44,683 bases of DNA, from positions 1-44,683 of IMG/VR virus record IMGVR_UViG_3300042384_001249; one strand, 5' to 3'. The notes below the pieces were generated by a model that searched no databases, was not told the origin of the DNA, and saw only the letters and a program-made list of their open reading frames with translations. Position 1 is the stretch's first letter. The number at the start of each line of letters is the position of its first letter. This DNA comes from a virus. Positions 34,205 through 41,599 of this stretch are shown piece by piece. Position numbers and translations under genes: made by a program.

Positions 34205-34767
34205 GACTCCGCATCAAACTGGACGAGATCACCATGACCCAGGCCGAGGCCGAAAGCCTCGCCAGGCATGAGTCCAGCCGGGCCGCCGGCGTACCAGACC
34301 AGCACGTCGGCAAGCAATCCGGCAAGGTCATGGACTTGGTCGGCCTGCTGGGTGAGATCGCCTTCTCCAAGCTGTTCAGCATGGAGCGGGATGATACTGT
34401 CTCCCCGCGATCCGGGACCGTTGACTTCATGGCCGCCAACGGCCAGTCCGTGGAGGTCAAGTCCAGCCACCACGTCAACCCCCACCTGCTGGTGCCGTCG
34501 TACGAGATCAACGGACAGATCACCACCAAGGAATTGGTGGACATCTACGTCCTCATGCGGGTCGAGTACAACGACCGGGCCGTCACCTTCATGGGCTGGG
34601 CGGAGCGATCCGAGGTCATCAGACCGGACCGACTCCAGCACTTCCGGGGCGCCGGCCGGCTGTCGTTCGTGGTACCCCCGGAGGACATGCGTCAGCTCGA
34701 CGACATGACCGCCACATGGATCGCCGCCGGGCTGAAGGCAAAGGGCGAGATTGTGGAATTGACCTAG
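34201..34767 (+). CDS. PD-(D/E)XK nuclease-like protein
   Basis: The 188-residue protein reads SGKVMDLVGLLGEIAFSKLF then GTVDFMAANGQSVEVKSSHH, the helix, Asp and (D/E)-x-K spacing of restriction-endonuclease-like folds (Asp near 80, Glu-x-Lys near 90-92). The start is GTG 34201 by the GTGA overlap; ATG 34234 (MTQAEAE) is an alternative. It sits just before the primase-helicase and is smaller than the Cas4-like gene nearby. A resolvase or end-processing role is possible. Confidence 0.6.
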   Translation: MRLRIKLDEITMTQAEAESLARHESSRAAGVPDQHVGKQSGKVMDLVGLLGEIAFSKLFSMERDDTVSPRSGTVDFMAANGQSVEVKSSHHVNPHLLVPSYEINGQITTKELVDIYVLMRVEYNDRAVTFMGWAERSEVIRPDRLQHFRGAGRLSFVVPPEDMRQLDDMTATWIAAGLKAKGEIVELT

Positions 34768-34799
34768 GCCGCCCAACGCCCAGGAATAACAGACCCAAC

Positions 34800-37064
34800 A
34801 TGAGCGACATGATTCCGATTGATAACGAAGCCGTAGCCAGCCACGTCGAACTGCTGTTCGGCCGCGAGGCCAAGGGCTACGTCTGCCTCCGTGGCATCGG
34901 CGAGAAAGGCACGTCCCGCGAGGGCGTCTTCCGCGAGGACATCTTCCTAGAGCCGGAGCGGATGGGCTGGGAACGATTCGTCTCCGCCGTCATCTTCCAC
35001 GCCACCCGGTGGGGACAGCACGACGTCGCCACCTTCATCGTGCCTTGCACCTTGAAGGACGATCGCGGTACCGCCGAGAACTGCGACGTCTTCCGCACAG
35101 TCTGTGCCGACTTCGACACCGGCGACACCGACGCCAAGCTGGCCTTCGTCGAGCAGCACTTCGGCCAAGCCGCCATGGTCGTGCTGTCCGGGGGCATGAC
35201 CGATGAAGGCAAGGCCAAGCGGCACGCCTACTGGCAGGTCGCCGGGCTGGACGTACCCAAGGTCGTGGCCGTCCGAGACTACATCGCCCGCAAGGCGGGA
35301 GCCGACATCCAGTTCGGGCTTGGCGTCGATGGTAACCCCTATGGTCGCGCCCACCAACCGATCCGCGTCGCCGGCTCCATCCACGGCAAGTCCGGGGTGA
35401 AGCGTCTGGTCGTCATCGAGCGTCACGATCCTGCGGCGTTCGTCACCACCCCTTGTGCCTTGTCTGAAATCATGCCGGAGTCGGAGTGGGCGATCAAGGA
35501 AGTGCCGGCCGATCCGCTCATGCCGAAGACGCATACCCCGGCCGTCGATATGCTGACCGAGAACGTCAACGCCGGCGGCGAAGGTACCACCCGGTGGTCC
35601 GCGTTCAACGGCGTGGCCGGCCATTACATCCACACCGCACGCATCGGCAAGATGACCCTCGATGCGGCCAGGCTTGCCACCTATGGATGGATGCAGGCCC
35701 ACATGTCCCCGCCTTGGCCGGAAGCTAGGTTCGACACCGAGTGGCTGGGCCTGCTCCGCAACGACATCCACAACAACGGCCCCATGCCGGAGCCGGAGAA
35801 GCCGATCCTCGACGAGGGCAAGGGCTTGGCCGTATGGGCCGCCCACCGGTGGAGCCTAGCCCCTCGACCGGAGCGTCAGTTCCTCGTCCAGAATTGGCTA
35901 CAGGCCGCCAAGCACCAGCTGCTCGTCGCCGAGGGCGGTGCCGGCAAGACCTTCATGGTGCTGGACCTAGCCCTCAAGATCACGGCCCGCCGGGAAGGCG
36001 ACACATGGTGCGGCATGCCGGTCATGCGTAAGGGAGCCGTGGTCATCCTCACCACGGAAGACGACAAGGACGAACTGCACATCCGCCTCGCCGACATGGA
36101 CGCGGACGGAAGCCGACGCCGCGAGGCCGGCGACGATCTGATCATCCTGCCGTCGATCAACTCCGGCGGTGCGTTCGCCCTCGTCGAGAAAGACCCGAAG
36201 ACCCAGGAGTCCAGACCATCCCGCAAGTGGCTGGAATTCTTCGCCCTGCTCCGTCAGATTCCCAACCTCCAACTGGTGGTGATCGACACCCTCAACAGCG
36301 TGCTTCACGGCGAAGAGAACAGCGCGACTGTGATCAATGAATTCATCCGCGTCGCCAGCCAAGTAGGCGGCGAGCTTGGTGCCGCCTTGATCGTCATCCA
36401 CCACATCAAGAAGCAAGGCGACGAGCCGATCCGGAACGCCGAGCAGATGGCGTCCCAGGTCCGCGGATCGTCGGCCCTGCTGGGTGCCTTCCGCGGTGCC
36501 ATCGGCGTCTGGCATGCGTCCGACTACGAGCGTCGCATGAAGGGCATGGGTCTGGTGCCGAAGCGTAAGCACCTGTGGAAGGCCGCGATCATCAAGGCCA
36601 ACAACCCGGAGATGCTCGACACCGAGCGTACGCTATTGCGTACGGAGATCGGCACCCTCACGGACGTCACCGACAGGGACAAGTTCAACGACGTCAACTT
36701 CCTAGAGCGGCAGGCATGGCTGGTCGCCGCCGTCACCCTCGCGTCGAGGGCCGGCCATCCCTACAGCATCGAAGGCAAGAACGCCAAGAGCGGCCTGTAC
36801 CGCCGGCGTGGGGAGCTTCCGGTCATCCTGCGATCCATCGGCCCGGGGGAATTCGCCCACCTTGTGGACGACATGCTCCTCCAGAAGATACTCGTCGCCG
36901 CGGCGGCCAAGGGCGGCAAGGACAAGAAGTGGTTGGACCTGCCCAACGGACCGATCGCTTCCGACGAGGTCGGTGCCGAGATCAACTCCGGTGCCTACGA
37001 CCCGGCCGATTGGGAAGAGTTTGAATATGATAAGGATAGCCGTACAGTAATCCGTAAACCATGA
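34800..37064 (+). CDS. Primase-polymerase/RepA-type helicase fusion
   Basis: The 754-residue replication protein has an N-terminal archaeo-eukaryotic primase-like domain: TVCADFDTGDTDAKL with two catalytic Asp near 103-105, LSGGMTDEGKAKRHAYWQ, and QPIRVAGSIHGKSGVKR. The C-terminal half is a RecA-fold RepA/DnaB-like ATPase with Walker A EGGAGKTFMV (about 378-387) and Walker B LVVIDTLNSVLHGEENS (about 491-507). It should prime and unwind at the origin; the genome encodes no replicative polymerase, so host polymerase is used. The start follows GACCCAACATG. It overlaps the next gene by four bases. Confidence 0.8.
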   Translation: MSDMIPIDNEAVASHVELLFGREAKGYVCLRGIGEKGTSREGVFREDIFLEPERMGWERFVSAVIFHATRWGQHDVATFIVPCTLKDDRGTAENCDVFRTVCADFDTGDTDAKLAFVEQHFGQAAMVVLSGGMTDEGKAKRHAYWQVAGLDVPKVVAVRDYIARKAGADIQFGLGVDGNPYGRAHQPIRVAGSIHGKSGVKRLVVIERHDPAAFVTTPCALSEIMPESEWAIKEVPADPLMPKTHTPAVDMLTENVNAGGEGTTRWSAFNGVAGHYIHTARIGKMTLDAARLATYGWMQAHMSPPWPEARFDTEWLGLLRNDIHNNGPMPEPEKPILDEGKGLAVWAAHRWSLAPRPERQFLVQNWLQAAKHQLLVAEGGAGKTFMVLDLALKITARREGDTWCGMPVMRKGAVVILTTEDDKDELHIRLADMDADGSRRREAGDDLIILPSINSGGAFALVEKDPKTQESRPSRKWLEFFALLRQIPNLQLVVIDTLNSVLHGEENSATVINEFIRVASQVGGELGAALIVIHHIKKQGDEPIRNAEQMASQVRGSSALLGAFRGAIGVWHASDYERRMKGMGLVPKRKHLWKAAIIKANNPEMLDTERTLLRTEIGTLTDVTDRDKFNDVNFLERQAWLVAAVTLASRAGHPYSIEGKNAKSGLYRRRGELPVILRSIGPGEFAHLVDDMLLQKILVAAAAKGGKDKKWLDLPNGPIASDEVGAEINSGAYDPADWEEFEYDKDSRTVIRKP

Positions 37065-37252
37065 GCAACCGCCCCATCATCCGCATGGCCGACGACGGCC
37101 GCGACAACGTCAGCCTGTGGGAGCGTTGCCGAATGATCGTCGAGAATGGCATCAAGAAGTACGGCGACGCCGGCGGGCTTCCCATATCGGGAACCGGCCG
37201 GGCCAGGAAAAAGAAAGCCGTTGAAAAAAAGAAGATTGCCAAGCGTAAGTAG
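37061..37252 (+). CDS. Small basic protein, unknown
   Basis: The 63-residue product has a hydrophobic core stretch SLWERCRMIVENGIKKYG and a very basic tail (GRARKKKAVEKKKIAKRK). ATGA overlap with the primase-helicase suggests coupled translation. A nucleic-acid-binding accessory role is plausible but unproven. Confidence 0.55.
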   Translation: MSNRPIIRMADDGRDNVSLWERCRMIVENGIKKYGDAGGLPISGTGRARKKKAVEKKKIAKRK

Positions 37253-37283
37253 GCGGTCAGCTTCGGTGTCCCAACCCACCGAT

Positions 37284-37721
37284 ATGCTTTCAACCCTAGC
37301 CTTCATCGCCGCATCGATCGCTCCTGTCCCAGAGAAATGGGTGGACGCAGTCGAGCAGGTCGAATCCTCCGGACGCGGAGCCGACACCCCCCGGGGTGAC
37401 ACCGGCCGGGCCAGAGGACCATTCCAATTCTGGCACGCCGCTTGGCTGGACTGTTCCGACATCCGCCGGCAGGCCGGCCTTCCCACCTACCCATACAGGC
37501 TTGCGTCTGATCCGGTGATCGCACGCCAGTACGCCCGCACATGGCTGGCCTACCTCCGGTCAAGGGTGTCGAGGCGACTAGGCCGCCCCGCCGACGCCGG
37601 CGAGACTTGGCTTGCCTTCAACCTTGGCATGTCGGGCTTCGGTTCCTATGGATACAACATCCAGAAGGTGCCAGACCGCAAATTCATGAAGGCCAACCTA
37701 ATCAATATCAATGTCCGATGA
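37284..37721 (+). CDS. Lysozyme/transglycosylase-like endolysin candidate
   Basis: The 145-residue protein starts after GTCCCAACCCACCGAT with a short hydrophobic stretch (MLSTLAFIAASIAPVP) that could be a signal or signal-anchor. Then WVDAVEQVESSGRG supplies a Glu in the position of the catalytic acid of lysozyme-like transglycosylases, followed by GRARGPFQFWHAAWLDCSD, the GPFQF motif of the fold, and LAFNLGMSGFGSYGYN late. It is probably the cell-wall hydrolase that the holin lets through, though it is 9 kb from the holin in the replication half. A virion-associated muralytic role is possible. Confidence 0.7.
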   Translation: MLSTLAFIAASIAPVPEKWVDAVEQVESSGRGADTPRGDTGRARGPFQFWHAAWLDCSDIRRQAGLPTYPYRLASDPVIARQYARTWLAYLRSRVSRRLGRPADAGETWLAFNLGMSGFGSYGYNIQKVPDRKFMKANLININVR

Positions 37722-38152
37722 GCGAACTAATCACCAACAAGGAAGCCCCGATCCTGCGATTCCAGAACCGAGGAGCCGTGTCCTTCCGGGGCAGGCTTAT
37801 GTTCGCATCGCGGGCCGCCCGCATCTGCGAATACAGGGCGGACTTGCGCCGGCTGGCGGAGTCTGGCCTGTGCATGCCGGCGGTCGCCCGGAAGCTTGGC
37901 TTCTCCGTCACCACCATCAAGAACTGGGCCGAGATCCTCGGGATCGGATTCAAGAAGGTCCGCTCCCGCAAGTGTCGCAAGTACGACAAATCAACGTGGG
38001 AGGATGTGATTGTCCGGGCTGCCGCTGAAGGCAAGACCCAGGGCGACGTCGCCTTCATGCTGGGCGTGCCTCATGTCAATGTCCACCGGTGGTGCATTGA
38101 AAACGGATTTAACTGGAAACAGACCAAACAAGATGCCAAAGCAAAACGATAA
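37718..38152 (+). CDS. Double helix-turn-helix protein
   Basis: The 144-residue protein has two HTH-like segments: ADLRRLAESGLCMPAVARKL with GFSVTTIKNWAEILGIGF, and STWEDVIVRAAAEGKTQGDV with AFMLGVPHVNVHRWCIENGF, separated by a basic linker (KKVRSRKCRKYDK). Such proteins bind DNA as regulators or, when next to terS, may be packaging-initiation helpers. Here it overlaps the terS gene by 20 bases. It is a candidate late-gene activator for the leaderless promoters. Confidence 0.65.
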   Translation: MSELITNKEAPILRFQNRGAVSFRGRLMFASRAARICEYRADLRRLAESGLCMPAVARKLGFSVTTIKNWAEILGIGFKKVRSRKCRKYDKSTWEDVIVRAAAEGKTQGDVAFMLGVPHVNVHRWCIENGFNWKQTKQDAKAKR

Positions 38153-38672
38153 AGACCAATGGAAGGGCGGACTGGTCATCCGCCACGACGTCGATCCGGT
38201 GCTGACTCAACAGCAGGAAGCCTTCGTCGCGGCCTACGTCGCCAACGGCGGCAACGCCGTGCAGGCCGGCAAGACGGCCGGCTTCGCCGACGGCAACTCC
38301 CAGTTGTCTTCGCATAAGGTCCGCGAGGCGATCGAGCTGAAGCGAGACATGGACATCAAGACCGGCGGTGCCACCATGGCATGGCAGGTCATGCAGTCCC
38401 TGCTCACCGATCCGGCCGCACCTCCCCAGGTCCGGTTCCAAGCCGCCCGGTGGACGCTGGAGGCATCCGGACATGGACTGTCGGCGATCGCCGCCGCGAT
38501 CCACCTAGGCAACCGGAATAAGAAGGACCAGCATGAGATGTCCGTGTCCGAGCTAGTCGAGCTAGTCGATAAGGGCCGGAAGCAATTGGAATCCATGAAG
38601 CAGGTCGCCAACGAACTGAAGTCCGTCGAGGACGCCATCATTCTCCCACCCAACACACCCAACCATGAGTAA
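38133..38672 (+). CDS. terS: Terminase small subunit
   Basis: The 179-residue protein has the small-terminase HTH start LTQQQEAFVAAYVANGGNAV then QAGKTAGFADGNSQLSSHKV, and a helical oligomerisation region ending at NHE. The ATG at 38133 was selected because the upstream frame is a shadow. It should bind the packaging site. It is about 33 kb away from the large subunit on the linear map, although the circle brings them to about 10 kb apart. Confidence 0.8.
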   Translation: MPKQNDKDQWKGGLVIRHDVDPVLTQQQEAFVAAYVANGGNAVQAGKTAGFADGNSQLSSHKVREAIELKRDMDIKTGGATMAWQVMQSLLTDPAAPPQVRFQAARWTLEASGHGLSAIAAAIHLGNRNKKDQHEMSVSELVELVDKGRKQLESMKQVANELKSVEDAIILPPNTPNHE

Positions 38673-38970
38673 CGAACAACCCCACGATCCGACCATCACC
38701 CTCCGCTTGGAGCTTGGCCGGGTAACCGATCAACGCGACGCCTTCAAGGCCGCCCTCACCACCGAGGTGCTGAAGGTAGCCAAGGTGGCGATCATCCAAG
38801 CCGCCATCGACGCCGAAAAGTCTTCCGACGCAGACATGCTCGGTTGCATGTACGTCGAACTGGACGACCTGCGGAAGGAAAACGCCCGCCTCAAGGCCGA
38901 GGTGGATCGTCTGACCGACGCCATCACGGCCGGCCAGGCCATCACCCCGGACGCAAGGATCATCCCATGA
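38665..38970 (+). CDS. Coiled-coil protein, unknown
   Basis: The 101-residue product is Glu/Leu-rich with heptads in LDDLRKENARLKAEVDRLTD, so a coiled coil is likely. The start lies after CACACCCAACC. It overlaps terS by eight bases and the next gene by four (ATGA). Unknown function. Confidence 0.55.
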   Translation: MSNEQPHDPTITLRLELGRVTDQRDAFKAALTTEVLKVAKVAIIQAAIDAEKSSDADMLGCMYVELDDLRKENARLKAEVDRLTDAITAGQAITPDARIIP

Positions 38971-39176
38971 TCCACGAATTCCGCAACCCCATCCTGGTCG
39001 AGACTCCGCTCGGCTATGGGATGCTGATCTACGTCCGCGACGGCGGGAGCTTCTCCAACGACGTCTTCGCGGTGGTGCTGGACGACGACGGCGTGATCCG
39101 GCACATGACGACTGACCAGTTCAAGCTGGTACGCAACGACACCTTCGGCATCCGCGACCGGGAGGGCGACCGATGA
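38967..39176 (+). CDS. Small beta-rich protein, unknown
   Basis: The 69-residue protein (MIHEFRNPILVETPLGYGML...) has beta-hairpin-like strands, PLGYGMLIYVRDGGSFSNDV and FAVVLDDDGVIRHMTTDQF. Such compact beta-rich proteins are common in phage early regions. Linked by ATGA overlaps on both sides. Confidence 0.6.
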   Translation: MIHEFRNPILVETPLGYGMLIYVRDGGSFSNDVFAVVLDDDGVIRHMTTDQFKLVRNDTFGIRDREGDR

Positions 39177-39328
39177 AGGCCGCACGCACCCCGGTAGAGG
39201 CAAGGGCGACGCCCGGTCTGAAGCTACTGACACCCCTTGAACTTGCGCTGATCAAACGCATGACCAAGGCCGACCGGGAGCGTTGGGCCGGCCTGCTGGC
39301 ACGCAACAAGTGGAGGGCCGCCAAGTGA
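39173..39328 (+). CDS. Very small basic protein, unknown
   Basis: The 51-residue product (MKAARTPVEARATPGLKLLT...) ends MTKADRERWAGLLARNKWRA and is basic. It overlaps its upstream neighbour by ATGA and its downstream one by GTGA. It was found by following the overlaps. Function unknown. Confidence 0.5.
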   Translation: MKAARTPVEARATPGLKLLTPLELALIKRMTKADRERWAGLLARNKWRAAK

Positions 39329-39588
39329 GGGAAGTAGAGATCGAGGTGACCCTGGCCGGCGAGGTTTACGCGGTGACCTTGGACGTCGAGGTGCAATGGA
39401 TCGACGACAGCTTCGACCATGAATTCGGCACCGAGGAATGCGGCCATTGGGAGATCGACTGGGACGCCACCAGCATCGTCTCATGCATCGATCCGGACGG
39501 CGACGACATCGACCCGGACGGCGTCCCCGGGCTGATGCGGAAGATCGAGTCGAAGGCGGGCGGGCTGGACTTCTCGGACTGGGATTAA
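39325..39588 (+). CDS. Acidic small protein, unknown
   Basis: The 87-residue protein starts at GTG 39325 (overlap GTGA). It contains EVYAVTLDVEVQWIDDSF, then FGTEECGHWEIDWDATSI, and is very acidic (ends DFSDWD). A strongly acidic beta-rich small protein could mimic DNA, as anti-restriction proteins do, but that is a guess from charge only. It is the last gene before the hairpin/iteron region. Confidence 0.55.
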   Translation: MREVEIEVTLAGEVYAVTLDVEVQWIDDSFDHEFGTEECGHWEIDWDATSIVSCIDPDGDDIDPDGVPGLMRKIESKAGGLDFSDWD

Positions 39589-40012
39589 GGGCTACATGCC
39601 TGCCCTGTACCCGGGCGGATCGAGGAGCAGGGCAAGGCATGGCACGAAGTGCCAACCCTCCAGCATGTGGGAGAAAAGGCGGGGATGAGGAAGGGGTTTA
39701 GCTACCCCCCTTTCCCCGCTTCCTCGCGGCGTCGAGGATACTAGGTTAAGTCGTTGTTTGATATAGGGTTAACCCTGTTGCACCCCCCCTTCCTCGGTGG
39801 TTTTACGAAAACGCACACCCCCCTTCCTCGTCCATAAGTCACTACACGCACGCCACTTACGCATGGTCGAGGAAGCGAGGATCGCCCTGTATTAAGACTA
39901 ATAGGCCATCCTCGGGCTTTGGCCCTATCCCGATGGGGAAGGGCGTCGCCTCGCTGTCCCTATAGTCGAGGGGAAGGGTTGACCCAACAACGCGACACCC
40001 CATGATCCGGAC
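39589..40012. other. Hairpin and iteron region, candidate origin or regulatory RNA
   Basis: No convincing gene. A 13-bp hairpin with one bulge forms from 39595-39607 and 39628-39641, followed by TGGCAC-GAA-GTGCCA (39640-39654) and a larger one from GAGGAAG (39687-39693) with CTTCCTC (39719-39725). CTTCCTCG occurs three times on this strand (39719, 39789, 39823) and inverted once (39868), two copies behind runs of Cs. AGGGTTAACCCT (39765-39776) is a perfect 12-bp palindrome. The right end holds the rusA promoter. Iterons with a palindrome suggest an origin; the hairpins could equally be transcription stops. Confidence 0.5.
39979..40006 (+). promoter_or_regulatory. Promoter of rusA, leaderless layout
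   Basis: TTGACC (39979-39984), a 16-base spacer and CATGAT (40001-40006), then CCGGAC and ATG at 40013. The CCGGACATG is identical to that of the fibre promoter at 1315-1323. The upstream ATG at 40002 is out of frame. Confidence 0.5.
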
Positions 40013-40459
40013 ATGGACGACATCGTCATGCTCAACATCGAAGGCACCCCCAGGCCGCAACCTAGGCCGAGGCTGTGCAAGGGCAGGATCGTCTCGACCG
40101 CAGACGCCAACGCACGCAGGTGGAAGGACATGATCCGGCAGGCCGGGAAGATGGCCGCCGATGCACATGGGCAGATCGCGACGTCGGCCGTCGCCGTCGT
40201 CATGCGGTTCGACATGCCAACCCCCAAGGCAGACCGGCATGGCCGGCCGCATACCTTCAGACCAGACGCCGACAACCTAGCTAAACTTGCGCTGGATGCA
40301 GTCAAGGACGCCGGCCTGCTCAAGGACGACGCGGCCGTCTCGACCCTAGTGGTGACCAAGACGTGGGCAGGGAAGGGCGGGCTGGTCATGACCCTGCACG
40401 ACGACGACCGCACCCCTTCACCGGTGCCGGCCGATCGGTTCCCGGACTGGATCAAGTAA
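40013..40459 (+). CDS. rusA: RusA-type Holliday junction resolvase
   Basis: The 148-residue protein has the RusA pattern FRPDADNLAKLALDAVKDAG followed by LLKDDAAVS, with the four Asp (about 85, 87, 105, 106) that coordinate metal, plus a basic start GTPRPQPRPRLCKGR. It cuts four-way junctions and would resolve branched or concatemeric replication products before packaging. It is a single-gene transcription unit, bounded by its own promoter and a hairpin after the stop. Confidence 0.85.
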   Translation: MDDIVMLNIEGTPRPQPRPRLCKGRIVSTADANARRWKDMIRQAGKMAADAHGQIATSAVAVVMRFDMPTPKADRHGRPHTFRPDADNLAKLALDAVKDAGLLKDDAAVSTLVVTKTWAGKGGLVMTLHDDDRTPSPVPADRFPDWIK

Positions 40460-40466
40460 ATGAGAA

Positions 40467-40488
40467 GGCCCGCCGGTGAGGGCGGGCC
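40467..40488. terminator. Hairpin between convergent rusA and the minus-strand operon
   Basis: GGCCCGCC (40467-40474), a 6-base loop and GGCGGGCC (40481-40488) form an 8-bp G/C stem at the convergent junction. There is no T-run, so it may be a weak or bidirectional stop. A second small stem, GGCCG-TGG-CGGCC, lies at 40507-40519. Confidence 0.5.
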
Positions 40489-40529
40489 GATAGACCTATC
40501 TGGCTGGGCCGTGGCGGCCGGCGGACAGG

Positions 40530-40826
40530 CTACCCCATGCCGGCGGCCTGGCCCTTGATCGTCGCGACCCAATGGCCGGTGCCGTCGTGCGTCCAGCCGT
40601 CCACGTCGATGTCGTCCGGGTGAAGACCGCCCGGGTAGGGCAGGCCGTTAAGGGACTGCTTGGCCGCCGACTGGTGGTTGTCGTGGATGCCGTACTGGTG
40701 GAGCCAAGACTGGAACCGGCGGTGCTTCGATCCGTCCGCCTTGAGGTGGATGGTGACGAGGATCCGGGAGCCGCGGGCATCCGTCGGTCCGCGGTACTTG
40801 GTGGTGATGATGGCGAGCATAGTCAT
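40530..40826 (-). CDS. Conserved small protein of the RGSRI type
   Basis: The 98-residue product reads MTMLAIITTKYRGPTDARGS then RILVTIHLKADGS and GWTHDGTGHWVATIKGQ. The ITTKYxGPTxxRGSRI start recalls small conserved phage and bacterial proteins of unknown role. It is the last gene of the minus-strand operon and follows the leader CCAACACC. No catalytic motif seen. Confidence 0.65.
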   Translation of the reverse strand: MTMLAIITTKYRGPTDARGSRILVTIHLKADGSKHRRFQSWLHQYGIHDNHQSAAKQSLNGLPYPGGLHPDDIDVDGWTHDGTGHWVATIKGQAAGMG

Positions 40827-40841
40827 GGTGTTGGTGCTGGG

Positions 40842-41213
40842 TTAGGATTGGCTGGTGAGTCGGTCGTAGTAGGCGACCGCGGCGGCGTTGGCTACCGCCT
40901 GCGTCTTTTGCCACTCGTCCACGGCGATGTCGAAGTCGATCTTCGCGGTGCGGCGAATGCCGGACAGGCGGGCGTGGTTCAGCTCGCACGCGACGACGTC
41001 GTCATCGTCTACCTTGCCGGCCTTGTTGCGGGCTTCGAGGTGTTCGAGTTTCGTCCACTCGACCGCGATGTCCCGGTCGAGGGAACCGATCAGCCGGGCC
41101 AGATCGGCGGCGGCGTTCGACCGGTGGAGGTTGGCGATGTCGGCGTCGGCCTTCGCTTCGCGGAGGGAAGCGAGGACGGCGTCGTGCTTGGGGGTGCGGG
41201 TGCGTTTGCTCAT
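40842..41213 (-). CDS. Helical small protein, unknown
   Basis: The 123-residue protein (MSKRTRTPKHDAVLASLREA...) is helical, with charged coiled-coil-like sequence (KADADIANLHRSNAAADLAR and WTKLEHLEARNKAGKVDDDD). Leader before the ATG is short, TCCTTCCCACCC. Unknown function. Confidence 0.6.
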   Translation of the reverse strand: MSKRTRTPKHDAVLASLREAKADADIANLHRSNAAADLARLIGSLDRDIAVEWTKLEHLEARNKAGKVDDDDVVACELNHARLSGIRRTAKIDFDIAVDEWQKTQAVANAAAVAYYDRLTSQS

Positions 41214-41225
41214 GGGTGGGAAGGA

Positions 41226-41345
41226 TTAGAGGTTGGGGTTGTCGATGATCTCGAGCAGGTCCGGCCCGGTCGCGAACGCCCAGAGGGCGAAGGCGATGAG
41301 GGCCGCGAGGGCGAGGGCGAACAGGATGGTGCGGATGGTGGACAT
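41226..41345 (-). CDS. Small single-pass membrane protein
   Basis: The 39-residue product (MSTIRTILFALALAALIAFA, then LWAFATGPDLLEIIDNPNL) has one strong membrane helix and a short acidic tail. Its ATG is one base after the stop of the gene upstream (TAACATG), with no leader. It may act at the inner membrane, for instance in superinfection exclusion or signalling; that is a guess. Confidence 0.55.
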   Translation of the reverse strand: MSTIRTILFALALAALIAFALWAFATGPDLLEIIDNPNL

Positions 41346-41346
41346 G

Positions 41347-41580
41347 TTACTTGGTCCGCTTGAGGTTAAGCTTGGCCGCGGCCTTGGCCTGCTTGAGGTG
41401 GCAGTAGACCTGCTCCGGCGTCGCGGCGTGCGTCGCGGTGATCACCTCGTCGGCCCGCACCATGGCGAGCAGGGTGGGCGACGAGGGCCAGCGGCCATGC
41501 GTGGCTTCGTACTTGCACGCGTCCAGCAGGCTGGACAGGGCGTCGATGGCGGCGGCGTGGGTGATGGGGGATTGGCTCAT
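41347..41580 (-). CDS. Small helical protein, unknown
   Basis: The 77-residue protein (MSQSPITHAAAIDALSSLLD...) is helical, with a Lys-rich end (HLKQAKAAAKLNLKRTK). The leader ends ACCCAACATG. One base separates it from the next gene. Unknown. Confidence 0.6.
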   Translation of the reverse strand: MSQSPITHAAAIDALSSLLDACKYEATHGRWPSSPTLLAMVRADEVITATHAATPEQVYCHLKQAKAAAKLNLKRTK

Positions 41581-41599
41581 GTTGGGTATGGGTGAGGGG

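Noticed and set aside
39640-39654. Hairpin with 3-base loop considered as part of a tRNA
   Set aside because: No cloverleaf, no T-arm consensus and no CCA; a plain stem only.
39596-39688. 30-codon frame starting in the hairpin region
   Set aside because: No leader, Arg/Ser-rich random composition, and it lies across the stem sequences.
40572-41363. 263-residue plus-strand frame
   Set aside because: Antisense to two supported minus-strand genes with leaders; Gly/Val-rich shadow composition.
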